From: Sinotaia quadrata
Taxonomy: Eukaryota; Mollusca; Gastropoda; Architaenioglossa; Viviparidae
Direction: 5' to 3'
Assembly: GCA_028829895.1 (NCBI GenBank)
Contig: CM054181.1
Span: 4,916,001 to 4,980,000, forward strand
DNA: 64,000 bases
Under the pieces are notes generated by a model. The model was not told where the DNA came from, made no database searches, and saw only the letters and a list, made by a program, of their open reading frames with translations. The position numbers and the translations under genes are program-made. Positions 1-12,004 of this stretch are shown piece after piece (positions within the stretch are counted from its first letter, which is position 1; each line of letters begins with the position of its first letter).

Positions 1-450
1 GTCTAAAACTCTCAGTCATTAAGTTCTCTCCCTCTCCAACTATCAGTCTACTCATTACGTCTCTCCCTTACAAACTATTGGTTTAATCATTAATTCTCTC
101 CCTTGCCAACTATCGGTCTACTCATTACGACTCTCCCCTTACAAACTATTGGTTTAATCATTAATTCTCTCCCTTGCCAACTATCGGTCTACTCATTAAT
201 TCTTTCCCTTACCAGTTATTTGGTCAACTCATTAATTCTCTTCCTTGCAAGTTACCGGTCGACTTATTAATTCTCTCCCTCGCCAACTATCGGTCTACTC
301 ATTAAGTTCTCTCCCTTTCCAACTATCGATCTACTCATTAAGTTCTCTCCCTATCCAACTATCGGTCTACTCATGAAGTTCTCTCCCTTCCCAAATATCG
401 GTCTACTGATGAAGTTCTCTCCCTTTCTAACATTCAGTAATCATTAAGTT
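1..450. repeat. Degenerate ~35-bp minisatellite
   Basis: About twelve imperfect copies of a 33-36 bp unit built on the motif ccaactatcggtctactcat followed by taattctctccctt. The array is cut by the left edge of the window. Alternating variants (ccaactatcggtctac and caaactattggtttaa) suggest that two-unit blocks were duplicated. Confidence 0.9.
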
Positions 451-960
451 CATTCCCTACAGAAGTATTTAATTAAAATGCAACTTGTACTTATTCCGTG
501 GCGGCTATTTCATACATGTACTTAAAAGAGTTTAATTTCAATTTCTGCTTCATTCTGGGAGGTATGTCTTTCTATGAAATAACGACTGATGGAATTGGAT
601 GTTCAGCAGGATCTATCCAGAGCAAATCTTCCTCTGGTACCAAAAGCGCGTGTTCCACTGGCACCATTTCTCATCCTGTTTCTGCGAGTCTTTTCAACAA
701 CAAAAAAAACCAAAAAAAAAAAACCCCATTCATTCTGGCCTTTAAGTATTTTCCCCAAAGGCAAAAGCGTGTCTAGGAATTCAGTAAATTTTGGAAGCCG
801 AGGTAAAACAGGCACGCAGCTGGTTAAGCCACTGGATTTACGGAGCTCTTGACCAGAAGCAAGTCATGTTTGCCATGGTTTCCGTGTTTGGACAAATACG
901 CTTCAGACAAATATTTAATATTATGATCGTCGGCAACTTGCATTTCTTAGCTGCTGAGAC
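451..960. other. Unassigned intronic/flanking sequence
   Basis: No exon-like segment, RNA gene or tandem array is seen. It contains an A-rich stretch near 700-722. Short ORFs here lack any recognisable family features. Confidence 0.6.
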
Positions 961-1737
961 AAAAAAGGAGGAGACAGAGGAGGGAGAAAGTGAGTAAGAG
1001 AAGAGAAAGGAAGAAGAGAGAAAGTAAGTGAGAGAAGAGAAAGGAAGAAGGGAGAAGAGAAAGGAAGAAGGGAGAAGAGAAAGGAAGAAGGGAGAAAGGA
1101 AGAAGGAAGAAGAGAAAGGAAGAAGGGAGAAAGGAAGTGAGAGAAGAGAAAGGAAGAAGGGAGAAAGGAAGTGAGAGAAGAGAAAGAAAGAAGGGAGAAG
1201 AAGAGGAGGGGGTAAAAGAAGTTGTGTGACGTATAGAGAAAACAGAGAGGGCATGAAGAGGAAATGAGAGCCCAGAGAAAGAGAGAAGATACTGTGTGTT
1301 TTGGAGAGAAGGGGAAATGAAAGCTCAAAGAGAGAGAGAGAGAAGCGATTGTGTATTATTTGAGAGAAGGGTGTATGAGAGCTCAAAGAGAGAGAGAAGG
1401 GGAAATGTGAGCTCAGAAAGAGAAAAAAGAACAAGAGAAAAAAAGAACAAACGAGCGAAAAAAGAATGAGAGAAAGAAATCAGAATATGAGAGAGAAAGA
1501 GGTAAGGGAGAGAGAGGGGTAAGGGAGAGAAAGAGGTAAGGGAGAGAGAGGGGTAAGGGAGAGAGAGGGGTAAGGGAGAGAGAGGCAAAGTAGGTCAAGT
1601 AACATTAAGGGTAAATAACTTAAACATCCTGAAACAGAAAGAGAACTGAAAATAAAAAAGAAGAAAAAAGAGAGAAGAAATGAAGAAAGGGATGAAGAGA
1701 GAGCTGTGGGAGAGAGAGAAGAGCGAAAGACGCACAA
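961..1737 (+). repeat. Long polypurine tract (GA-rich)
   Basis: Nearly 780 bp of almost pure purine on the + strand. It is built from shifting short units such as agagaaaggaagaaggg and aggggtaagggagagag. The opposite strand gives Ser/Leu/Pro/Phe-rich pseudo-ORFs caused by composition alone. A tract of this kind can form intramolecular triplex DNA. Confidence 0.9.
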
Positions 1738-2203
1738 GTACCTAAATCACCAAAGAACTATTTCTTTGCGGAACACTAAAACTCCGCTCCGATCCTTTAG
1801 GTGGAAAACGAATTTCGCAGTCCAAACAGGACTTGGCAAACCTTTAATGAAATGAGAGAACAGCTTCCAACCGGCAGAGTTGATTAAGAAGTCAACAAAG
1901 CCAAACAAATGTAGTTAGACAAGCTGCCAAGACAAATGAACAAGGTGAACACCACTAACTTTACATCAAAATTGACCTTTTTCCCAAACTTCCTCGTGTC
2001 GTTTTACAAATAAAGATAAATAATAATCCACGCGCAATGTTTATCGAGTTATTCTATAATATACAGAATTCGTTGTAAGTAGTTAAATACAAACAGACAG
2101 ATGTTTACAAATGTTCTACAAGTTTTTTCTCAACATCTTAAAATCTAGAGAACAACTCTACTTGAAATTCTGCTTTAGAACTGTGCGTTCGTCTGTTTAA
2201 ATG
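1738..2203. other. Unassigned unique sequence
   Basis: AT-rich and non-repetitive. No coding segment, splice pair or structural RNA was recognised. Confidence 0.6.
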
Positions 2204-2483
2204 CCTTTTGCCAAATTTGTGCAGCAATCAGTAACGATATTGGCCGCAACAGATATACCACTGTTAGACAAATTTATATTTGTTCTGCCATAATGACTTT
2301 TGCCAAATTTGTGCAGCAATCAGTAACGATATTGGCCGCAACAGATATACCACTGTTAGACAAATTTATATTTGTTCTGCCATAATGACTTTTGCCAAAT
2401 TTGTGCAGCAATCAGTAACGATATTGGCCGCAACAGATATACCACTGTTAGACAAATTTATATTTGTTCTGCCATAATGACTT
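2204..2483. repeat. 92-bp tandem repeat, ~3 copies
   Basis: Three nearly identical 92-bp units, each beginning cttttgccaaatttgtgcag (phase points at 2205, 2297 and 2389). A fourth degenerate unit starts near 2480. High identity implies recent duplication. Confidence 0.95.
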
Positions 2484-2814
2484 GTGCAATTTGTTCATGA
2501 GTCAGTATCGATAAGTGTTTCTTCAGTTTAAAAAACATATACTTCTGAGACCCAGTATGTCTGTCTACTAAAACGTTTACACAGCTTGCTTATCAGATAA
2601 TATCTTGACCTGTGTAAGCAATTTGTAATACATGTATTGCTGTTTACAAATGCCATTTTTTTCTTGCTGAAATAAATTTCACATAACTTGTTTATTAACC
2701 TCGTGACACTATAATAATCTGAAACCACTTCGTCATAATAATTAATGTTTACAGGAAATGCTATTTCCATTTAATAAAACACTAGCAATTTACTAACATG
2801 TGACATACAAATAA

Positions 2815-3190
2815 ACAGGAATTACACAATCACCATTCTTATAGGACTCCATCATTTACACACACTCCATTCCTACCCAACAGGAATACACACTCATCAT
2901 TCCTATAGGAATGCAACAAACATACACACACACACCATTCCTACAAAACTGCAACACACATATACACACCATTCCTATACGACAGGAATATACACCATTC
3001 TTACACGATTACAACACACAAACACACTACTCCTACACTATATGAACACACTAAACACATACATCATTCCTACACGACAGAAATACGCACGCACACACAC
3101 CATTCCTTCTCTATTAGGGATACTATACACGACAATTTTACACGACAGGATTACACACATATTCCTACAGGACAGAAACACACACACAGT
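2815..3190. repeat. Degenerate CA-rich minisatellite
   Basis: Loose repetition of acacaccattcctacacgac-like blocks with variable spacing of about 25-40 bp. It looks like an old, decayed tandem array with interspersed CA dinucleotides. Confidence 0.7.
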
Positions 3191-3413
3191 GCTTTTATAC
3201 AAAATGTTTCAATTGTTTCAGCGCGTTTGTACTTCTTGGCATGATAACTTAGTATGACTCTAACTACTAACAAATCGACGGGTGGGGGTAGAGAATAATG
3301 GTTCAAAACTTTCAAGGCCTCGCTTCTTAATAACACCCTACTGACAGTCTAAAGTCAAACAAATCTGTCAAGTACAAAGGTCACCTTGTTGTCAAACAAA
3401 TTCGACGCATGCA

Positions 3414-3630
3414 CTTTTACAACCTTGTTTGACCTTCCAACACTACTTTTACAACCTTGTAGTTTTTATTAGTTCCACCTTCCAACACTACTTTTACAAC
3501 CTTGTAGTTTTTATTAGTTCCACCTTCCAACACTACTTTTACAACCTTGTAGTTTTTATTAGTTCCACCTTCCAACACTACTTTTACAACCTTGTAGTTT
3601 TTATTACCTTCACCTTCCAACACTACTTTC
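3414..3630. repeat. 45-bp minisatellite, ~4.8 copies
   Basis: Units with an exact period of 45 (for example starts at 3433 and 3478) carry ccttccaacactacttttac and ttgtagtttttattagttcc. The period is a multiple of three, so both strands stay open. This is an array effect and not evidence of a gene. Confidence 0.95.
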
Positions 3631-3849
3631 GTATACTTTTTCCAATTCAGTTACGCCACCAGTAAAGCGTAACAGTAATTCCATTTCTGTCTAGTCTAAT
3701 AGCAAATTTATACATACATCATACATACACATGTGTGGACTGGACCATAGCTAGGTGCCATGTGTGAATTGGTGTTAAGTATCAATCTCAAGAAAAAAAT
3801 TGTCCAAGCCTTTGCTTTATTTCAATGGGAGAACAATTTTGTTATTATA

Positions 3850-4060
3850 CATAGAACTGTTCTAACTGAAAGCGTACTAACTGTGTGCAAATATTATGAA
3901 AACAAAGCTAGCAGATTTTAATCACTCTGTTCTAACTGAAATTCGTCTAACTGTATGCAAGTAAAGTGTAGACAAAGTAAGCAGTTGACTGCTCTAATTG
4001 TGTGCAAATACTGTGTAAACAAAGTAAGAGATACCTGTTGCCGCACTCCTGACTGCAATT
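3850..4060. repeat. Degenerate ~55-bp tandem repeat
   Basis: Three or four diverged copies of a unit with gttctaactgaaa, ctaactgtgtgcaaatac and aaacaaagtaag. It lies in the intron downstream of TULP4 exon D. Confidence 0.6.
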
Positions 4061-4264
4061 TGGCTTATCTGCAAGTATATTGTATACAGGCCCTATTCAG
4101 AACTGAAAGCTGGCTAGCTAAAAGTCAAAGGTTTGGTCGAGAAAGTAACTACTTACACGACAGCGATGATATGAATTGCAAAGCAGGCTAGTACAGGCAA
4201 GTGGTGTTAGACAAAGTAACTGGCTACACGTTAATGGTATTCTGAAGTGAAACAAACTGCTTAC

Positions 4265-4372
4265 CTGTAAGTGTTGTGTAGACAACGCGAGGACATACGT
4301 CATCATAACTTGACATCAGGAATATGTCGCCATACTTAAAACAGATGGCTAGCACATGAGATGAAACCTTAT
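4265..4372 (-). CDS. TULP4: TULP4 (tubby-like protein 4), exon D, WD40 region
   Basis: Internal exon of 108 bp on the minus strand. The acceptor is strong: a pyrimidine run ending ttccttcag at 4373-4374. The donor is GTAAGC, just below 4265. The exon enters in phase 1 (two bases complete an Asp codon) and leaves in phase 1. It contains the peptide YGDIFLMSSYDD, matching the place in vertebrate TULP4 where a WD-repeat strand reads like SGDISLMNNYDD. The entry phase fits exactly with the end of exon C 8.4 kb upstream. TULP4 is a WD40, SOCS-box and tubby-domain protein, thought to act as a substrate receptor of a cullin-RING ubiquitin ligase; this role is family knowledge. The next exon should restart the WD region with a phase-1 acceptor. 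I could not find it in the remaining 4.2 kb, so it is probably off the left edge. Confidence 0.82.
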
Positions 4373-4515
4373 CTGAAGGAAAAAAAAGAGAAGAGGTTGA
4401 CATTTTCCCCAGGAATCCGAAATGTATTATAAATTTTAATTCAATATTTTGTATTAAAATTCTGATGTACGCAAAATTACATTCAGTCAAACATCATATA
4501 AATATATGTACGTTA

Positions 4516-4910
4516 AGATTCTGTGTGATTGCGTGCATGTGTGTGTGCACGTTTGCATGGTGTGTGTGATTGTGTACATGTGTGTGATTGTGTGCATGTG
4601 TGTACATATATGTGTGTGATTGTGTACATGTGTGTACGTGTGTGTGTGATTGTGTACATGTGTATATATATATATGTGTGTGTGTGATTGTGTACATGTG
4701 TGTGTGCATATGTGTGTGTGATTGTGTACATGTGTGTGTGATTGTGTACATGTGTGCGTATTTGTGTGCGCAATGTGTGTGTGTGATTGTGTGTATGGTG
4801 TGTGCGTGAGTGGTGCATGTGTGTATGATTGTGTGCATAGTGGTGGTGGGTGTGGGTGTGTTTGCAAGGAGGTGTATGATTGTGCCGCATGGTGTGTGTG
4901 TGTGTGTTAC
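4516..4910. repeat. Compound TG microsatellite/minisatellite
   Basis: TG-rich tract in which gtgtgtgattgtgtacatg recurs about every 20-40 bp. The regular attgtgtacatg insertions make it a hybrid between a dinucleotide tract and a minisatellite. Confidence 0.9.
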
Positions 4911-5445
4911 AACCGTCTCTCACTGCCATACAAGGAAATCATGTACTGTACATAAAGACACAAATAATTCGTTTCATTATTTACAAAACTATGTGATTGT
5001 ACATGCATTTAATATCAAAACAGGAATCTGCATGCAAGTGAAAACAATCAAATGGGCATTTAACAATTGTCAGGTGCTCTGCAAAAGCTCATGATAAATA
5101 AACTATTTAATAAGTAAATCAACAGACTGAGGAGGGAAAAGAGACAAAGAGGAGACAAGGAAGAAGAAAATGAAGACAGATGCATGTTGGGTAAGGACAT
5201 GCAGCGAAACAATGTTCATTATAGAGAATGAGAATAGAGCACCTGTCTGTGCAAACGGACTGATTTCTCATTTATTTTCGTCAGTTCATAGGACAAGGTA
5301 AAATTAAAATTAAAATCTTAAATTTCTAAGTCGATGTTCGGTGAATTTTCCATTTTATTATTAAGGTTCAACGCGTTCAGCGCTATGCGAATTAAATCAG
5401 TTGTGTGATAAAATGCAAACGGTTTATGGTGTTCTGAGTACGTCG
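4911..5445. other. Unassigned intronic sequence
   Basis: AT-rich intron between TULP4 exons C and D. No repeat array or coding segment was recognised. Confidence 0.6.
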
Positions 5446-6232
5446 TCATCTTATTGCAGAATAGTTTAATAAATAAATATAAGACTATATATTTCATTGG
5501 TGTGATCTTGTTGCAGAATAGTTTAATAAATAAATATAAGACTATATTTATATTTCATTGGTGTGATCTTGTTGCAGAATAGTTTAATAAATAAATATAA
5601 GACTATATTTTTCTTTGGTGTGATCTTGTTGCAGAATAGTTTAATAAATAAATATAAGACTATATATTTCATTGGTGTGATCTTGTTGCAGAATAGTTTA
5701 ATAAATAAATATAAGACTATATTTATATTTCATTGGTGTGATCTTATTGCAGAATAGTTTAATAAATAAATATAAGACTATATATTTCATTGGTGTGATC
5801 TTATTGCAGAATAGTTTAATAAATAAATATAAGACTATATTTATATTTCATTGGTGTGATCTTATTGCAGAATAGTTTAATAAATAAATATAAGACTATA
5901 TTTATATTTCATTGGTGTGATCTTGTTGCAGAATAGTTTAATAAATAAATATAAGACTATATTTATATTTCATTGGTGTGATCTTGTTGCAGAATAGTTT
6001 AATAAATAAATATAAGACTATATTTATATTTCATTGGTGTGATCTTGTTGCAGAATAGTTTAATAAATAAATATAGGACTATATTTATATTTCATTGGTG
6101 TGATCTTGTTGCAGAATAGTTTAATAAATAAATATAAGACTATATTTATATTTCATTGGTGTGATCTTGTTGCAGAATAGTTTAATAAATAAATATAGGA
6201 CTATATTTATATTTCATTGGTGTGATCTTATT
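5446..6232. repeat. 61/57-bp minisatellite, ~13 copies
   Basis: Tandem units contain gatcttgttgcagaatagtt and taataaataaatataagact. Two length classes, 57 and 61 bp, differ by one 4-bp block (ttta) in actatatttatattt versus actatatattt. The copies are almost identical, so the array is young. Confidence 0.97.
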
Positions 6233-6302
6233 GCACAAGTAGCCGCTGTCGTCATCTTATTGCAGTAAATATAATAAGTATAATAAATATAATAAATATA
6301 TA

Positions 6303-6670
6303 AGGAAACATAATACTAGAGTATTTAGTAGTTTCTTAAGGAAATATAATACTAGAGTATTTAGTAGTTTCTTAAGGAAATATAAGACTACTAGAGTATT
6401 TAGTAGTTTCTTAAGGAATATAGGACTACTAGAGTATTTAGTAGTTTCTTAAGGAAATATAAGACTACTAGAGTATTTAGTAGTTTCTTAAGGAATATAG
6501 GACTACTAGAGTATTTAGTAGTTTCTTAAAGAAATATAAGACTACTAGAGTATTTAGTAGTTTCTTAAGGAATATAGGACTACTAGAGTATTCAGTAGTT
6601 TCTTAAGGAAATGTAAGATTACTAGAGTATTTAGTAGTTTCTTAAGGAATATAGGACTACTAGAGTATTT
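6303..6670. repeat. Hairpin-bearing 38/39-bp minisatellite, ~9 copies
   Basis: Each unit contains the inverted repeat ACTACTA-gagtatt-TAGTAGT. Two unit types alternate strictly over the last eight units: 39 bp with aaggaaatataag, then 38 bp with aaggaatatagg. This makes a 77-bp higher-order dimer. Confidence 0.95.
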
Positions 6671-7227
6671 TCCATTCGTCACATGACGGGAGGGAAATTA
6701 AAATGAATGCATTGCTAGGAACATTTGCTTATTAGAACGCTTGATTATAAGTCATATTGCGAGTGAAAATTCGAGCATCATTTAGCAAATGACCTTGACC
6801 GTCGGGTCTTTTATGAGTACCGGCTTATAATACCGGCTCGCTCACCAAAACTCCCACATGCTCGAAGGTTAGTTCCTGCATTAACAGTCACTGTGAAAGA
6901 GGGCATTACTGGGAATTGACGGTGCTTCAATTGGAGTGGCAAACTGATATCACTCGGTTGAAATAAGTCGCCTTCACTATTTTACATTTACGAAAATGCG
7001 AAATCATAAGCAGACGGCAATTTAGCGTTTCGCTCAGAGGGATACACAGAACTGGAAAACTATATTTATAGATGACCTTGACCGTCTGGTTATTTTTATA
7101 GTTTTATGAGTACTTTGATGATGTCGCTGTTTAGTGAAAGCGACAATGCAACATAAAGCTGGCCATGTGAAAATACCGGCTGACGTGCTCGAAGGTCAAG
7201 GACGCTTTAGCGTTTCGCACAGACGGA
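6671..7227. repeat. Diverged direct duplication of ~200-280 bp
   Basis: Several blocks recur in the same order about 285 bp apart: atgaccttgaccgtc, tttatgagtac, ataccggct, tgctcgaaggt and tttagcgtttcgc. The two halves are roughly 6785-7055 and 7070-7227. This is more GC-rich than its surroundings. No ORF of note. Confidence 0.75.
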
Positions 7228-7345
7228 CATCATCTTATTGCACTGAAAGTAGCCACAGTCACCATCTTATTGCACTAAAAGTAGCCACAGTCACCATCTT
7301 ATTGCACTAAAAGTAGCCACAGTCACCATCGTATTGCACTGAAAG
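7228..7345. repeat. 32-bp minisatellite, ~4 copies
   Basis: Units carry catcttattgcactaaaagt and agccacagtcac. A related single copy (catcttattgcagtaaat) lies near 6251, at the end of the 61-bp array, so the two arrays share sequence ancestry. Confidence 0.9.
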
Positions 7346-7519
7346 TTTACTGAAGAAATACTCGACTATATTTTAGTCATGCGATGGGAGTTTCATTTTT
7401 GTTATTATAAATTCTAATGGACCGAGGAATTATAATTATTATTTGAATGATGAAACTTGAAGTGTAAGAATTATTTGAATGTTAAACTTAATTTGTATCC
7501 TGCTGCCTATTATAGCTTA

Positions 7520-7700
7520 TGGACGAACACGTGTACCTCCTGACAGCTGATTGGGCGATTGAAAGGATGAAGTCTGAATGGACGAACACGTGTACCTCCT
7601 GACAGCTGATTGGGCGATTGAAAGGATGAAGTCTGAATGGACAAACACGTGTACCTCCTGACAGCTGATTGGGTGATTGAAAGGATGAAGTCTGAATGGA
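7520..7700. repeat. 59-bp tandem repeat, 3 copies
   Basis: Starts at 7520, 7579 and 7638. Units contain tggacgaacacgtgtacctc and gctgattgggcgattgaaag, with only one or two substitutions between copies. Confidence 0.95.
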
Positions 7701-8083
7701 CGAAGTGTTGATTGGGACTAGTATTAGTGACAGTACTTAGCGCATGCGCTGAAGCGTGTGTCCGGAAGGACAGTGAAGCGTGAACACGACACAATAACAG
7801 TGATAAAGAATTTATTAATGAATTGAGTGACCAAGGAAAATAGCCGACATTTTTACTGAATTAACCAAGTAATTTCACCCTATGCAAAATTGAACTGAGA
7901 GTCAGATGTGTTGGATGGCACGAGTCCCTTCAAGCTAGAAGTTGAGAGAATTGAACTTCGACTCATGTTGTAAGATAAAACTTAGCGTCTGTGAAAATGT
8001 ACGGGTTGAATTGCACTATTGATGTATATGAATAAAAACTGAGCATCATCTTTCATTTAGTAGTTTCTTAAGGAAATATAAGT
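7701..8083. other. Unassigned sequence ending in an isolated 28-bp array fragment
   Basis: Unique sequence with no gene. The last 28 bp (8055-8082) are identical to part of the hairpin array unit at 6303-6670 (tttagtagtttcttaagg and following bases) and abut the left terminal repeat of the element at 8084. Confidence 0.8.
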
Positions 8084-8726
8084 ATGGGCTAAGAGTAACC
8101 GGGTAAAGTTTTAATGATGATTTAATATAAGAGTTTGGTAAGAATTTTAAGGAAAGTTAGAAAATAGCAAAGAGATAACTATGGAAAATCCTCCTTATGT
8201 CGACAAAATCTTAATGAATAACGGTATACCGGTAAACCTGTGCGACTGGGCTGAGATGGAGAGAGTTACAAGCTGTTCCGATGGATCACTCCACTACCTT
8301 ATATGATAGAAGGCTGCCTCTGAATGCGTGAGTGTGTGCGTCCGTGAATGTGTGTGCGTCCGTGAATGTGTGTGCGTATGTGTGTGTGCCAGAGACTAAT
8401 CAGAGTGATAATGCATATGAGATGTTTGAACGTTACGACAATCACATCTACAGTGGAGAACTAAGTAGATAAACACTCCACCAAGACACCGTTTGTATTC
8501 TAGAATGCCAGTGCATAAACAAATAAGGAGCTGGGAAGTGTAACATTTGGCAATTTCGCTGCAATTTCACACCCACTTCTGAAACGAAATGTGTATAATA
8601 ATCCATTATATCAAATTTAACCTTTCATGTGTTAAAATTTTAATTTTTAATTGTGAAACACCTTTTCACATCATCGTTAATTAATTGTTAATTTAATGTG
8701 TCTTTACCCGGTTACTCTTAGCCCAT
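8084..8726. mobile_element. Non-autonomous DNA transposon with 25-bp perfect TIRs
   Basis: The left end (8084-8108) begins ATGGGCTAAGAGTAACCGGG. It is a perfect 25-bp inverted copy of the right end (8702-8726). The 643-bp interior has no transposase ORF; it includes a short GTGTGTGCGTCC-like repeat near 8330-8390 and AT-rich sequence. The flanks read TAAGT on the left and CAAGT on the right, a possible 5-bp target duplication with one mismatch. The superfamily is not clear: the flanks fit neither TTAA nor a TA duplication. The ends and TIRs are seen directly; transposon status is inferred. Confidence 0.82.
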
Positions 8727-8960
8727 CAAGTCGTGTTGTGTCGTGTTGAAGCGATTCACGATTTTGTGACGTAATTACTTGTAAGATTTTCTCTTCTTAT
8801 AAAAAAAAAATCGGCAATCAATAATTACAGTTCAGTGTATAACTGTAGCTTTCTTAAACGAAGAGAGCATTTTAAAGTACATGTATTATTTTCACAATTT
8901 AAAACGGTTCTTATTTCCTATACTCTGAGGTCTAAGGCATCTCAAGAATGAGAGAATGTC
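8727..8960. other. Spacer between TIR element and 48-bp array
   Basis: Short AT-rich spacer with an A-run near 8801. No feature recognised. Confidence 0.6.
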
Positions 8961-9778
8961 GCACAATGGACAAGAAATGATTAACGCCAAGTAAATGTAA
9001 TATTTCAGGCACAATGGGCAAGAAATGATTAACGCCAAGTAAATGTAATATTTCAGGCACAATGGACAAGAAATGATTAACGCCAAGTAAATGTAATATT
9101 TCAGGCACAATGGGCAAGAAATGATTAACGCCAAGTAAATATAATATTTCAGGCACAATGGACAAGAAATGATTAACGTCAAGTAAATATAATATTTCAG
9201 GCACAATGGACAAGAAATGATTAACGCCAAGTAAATGTAATATTTCAGGCACAATGGGCAAGAAATGATTAACGCCAAGTAAATGTAATATTTCAAGCAC
9301 AATGGGCAAGAAATGATTAACGCCAAGTAAATGTAATATTTCAGGCACAATGGACAAGAAATGATTAACGCCAAGTAAATATAATATTTCAGGCACAATG
9401 GGCAAGAAATGATTAACGCCAAGTAAATGTAATATTTCAGGCACAATGGGCAAGAAATGATTAACGCCAAGTAAATATAATATTTCAGGCACAATGGGCA
9501 AGAAATGATTAACGCCAAGTAAATATAATATTTCAGGCACAATGGACAAGAAATGATTAACGTCAAGTAAATATAATATTTCAGGCACAATGGGCAAGAA
9601 ATGATTAACGCCAAGTAAATATAATATTTCAGGCACAATGGGCAAGAAATGATTAACGCCAAGTAAATATAATATTTCAGGCACAATGGACAAGAAATGA
9701 TTAACGCCAAGTAAATATAATATTTCAGGCACAATGGACAAGAAATGATTAACGTCAAGTAAATATAATATTTCAGGC
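8961..9778. repeat. 48-bp minisatellite, ~17 copies
   Basis: Units contain gcacaatgggcaagaaatga and ttaacgccaagtaaat, with only four variable positions (gggcaag/ggacaag, cgcc/cgtc, atgtaa/ataataa and one caggc/caagc). The period equals 16 codons, so the minus strand is open in two frames across the array. The repetitive Leu/Ile/Cys peptide is an artefact. Confidence 0.97.
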
Positions 9779-10019
9779 ATGCTGATGGTTTTCTTTTTTC
9801 TTTTCCACTCAAAAGTTAAAAAACCACTCTTGGCTTCGATACTGTATCGATTCGATCTGTGCACTTACGGTGAAATGCTAAAGGCAGATGATTAATCTTA
9901 ATTTGATTTGTCTCCCTTTGTGCGGGGTGATTGAATTTTTGAAGACGGAAACTGACCACGGATTGAAGAGTGGCAAATGTACTTTCGACTTATCTAGTTA
10001 ACAGTTTAAAAATGTATGT
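9779..10019. other. Spacer
   Basis: Unique sequence between the 48-bp array and the polypurine region. No gene seen. Confidence 0.6.
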
Positions 10020-11060
10020 ATGTGGGTGGGTTGAACGAACTAAAAGAAAAAGAGGGAGAGCGCAAGAGATTAAAAAGAAAGGAAAAGAGAAAGAAGGAGA
10101 TAAAAAAAAGATTTGTTCGAAATGTCGAACGAGAGAGGAGAAAGAGAGAGGAAATAACTAAAGTGATTACAATTTAGATCAAAAGAAAGGTTTTCTAAGA
10201 TTGTTGAGTGGGAATTGTAATTTACACTATACCGATTTACAATTTTAAAGTATGTAGGTGGTTCAAGAGAAAGCGAAATGAAAGAGAGCGAAAGAATTTT
10301 TTTAAAAACTAATTAAAAGAGAAACAGGGAGTTAGAAAAAGTTAGAGAGGTCGAAAATTAGAAAGGGGGAGAAGGAAGTTTGAAAGGAAGTTTGAAAATT
10401 TAGAAAGGAAAGGAAAGGAAAGGAAAGGAAAGGAATAGAAAGGAAAGGAAAAGAAACGAAAGGAAAGGAATAGAAAGGAAAAGAAAGGAAAGGAAAAGAA
10501 ACGAAAGGAAAGGAATAGAAAGGAAAAGAAAGGAAAGGAAAAGAAAGAAAAGGAAAGGAAAAGAAAAGGAAAAGAAAGGAAAAGAAAGAAAAAGAAAGGA
10601 AACGAAACGAAAAAAGGGAAGGGAAGGGAGGCATATAAAGAAGAAAGACAAAAAGCGAAGAGAGAGAAAAACAGAGAAATCTAAAAGAGGGAAAGACAAA
10701 TATTTGATATACAATGAAGAAATATTAAAGAGAGAGAAAAACAGAGAAATCCAAAAGAGAGAAAGACAAATATTTGAAGAATGAAGAAATATTAAAGAGA
10801 GAGAAAAACAGAGAAAGACAAAAGAGAGAAAGACAAATATTTGAAGAATGAAGAAATATTAAAGAGAGAAAAATAGTGGAAGAGATCGAATCAGATCAAA
10901 GAAAATCTTGATGGAGAAAAGAAAAGAGTTAAGCAGATAAGAATTGGAACTAAAGAGAAGAAAAGAGAAGCAGATAAGAATTGGAACGAAAGAGAAGAAA
11001 AGAGTTAAGCAGATAAGAACTGGAACGAAAGAGAAGAAAAGAGACAAGTTACGAACGTAC
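10020..11060 (+). repeat. 1-kb polypurine region with nested tandem arrays
   Basis: The + strand is almost all A and G. Sub-arrays are a ggaaa pentanucleotide tract (about 10395-10630), three copies of a ~55-60 bp unit with gagagaaaaacagagaaa and gacaaatatttgaagaatg (10635-10865), and three copies of a ~40-bp unit with gcagataagaattggaac (10920-11045). Ser/Phe/Leu-rich minus-strand ORFs are compositional. Confidence 0.9.
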
Positions 11061-11078
11061 TAAACTTCTTGTGGTTTG

Positions 11079-11500
<422 letters not shown>

Positions 11501-12004
11501 TGTACACCAAACGTTTGTTTAATAAGAGATGTTTAACATCAGCTCTTGTATGTACACCAAACGTTTGTTTAACAAGAGATGTTTAACATCAGCTCTTGTA
11601 TGTACACCAACGTTTGTTTAATAAGAGATGTTTAACATCAGCTCTTGTATGTACACCAACGTTTGTTTAACAAGAGATGTTTAACATCAGCTCTTGGATA
11701 CACTATGTACACTAACGTTTGTTTAACAAGAGATGTTCAACATCAGCTCTTGTATGTACACCAAACGTTTGTTTAACAAGAGATGTTTAACATCAGCTCT
11801 TGTATGTACACCAAACGTTTGTTTAACAAGAGATGTTTAACATCAGCTCTTGTATGTACACCAAACGTTTGTTTAACAAGAGATGTTTAACATCAGCTCT
11901 TGTATGTACACCAAACGTTTGTTTAACAAGAGATGTTTAACATCAGCTCTTGTATGTACACCAACGTTTGTTTAACAAGAGATGTTTAACATCAGCTCTT
12001 GGAT
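11501..12004. repeat. 49/50-bp minisatellite with internal palindrome, ~10 copies
   Basis: Units start tgtacaccaaacgtttgttt and contain the inverted repeat GATGTT-T-AACATC inside aagagatgtttaacatcagc. Copies differ by a single A (49 or 50 bp). Two units end with an extra ggatacact block (near 11695 and 12002), hinting at duplication of a larger five-unit block. Confidence 0.96.

Noticed and set aside
838..1737. Ser/Leu/Phe/Pro-rich ORFs on the minus strand
   Set aside because: Low-complexity translation of the polypurine tract; the same holds for 10332-11047.
8892..9864. Two long overlapping minus-strand ORFs (306 and 310 codons) of 16-residue repeats
   Set aside because: The 48-bp array period is divisible by three, so frames stay open by chance. 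Two different frames are equally open, copies vary without codon bias, and there is no promoter, splice or family evidence.
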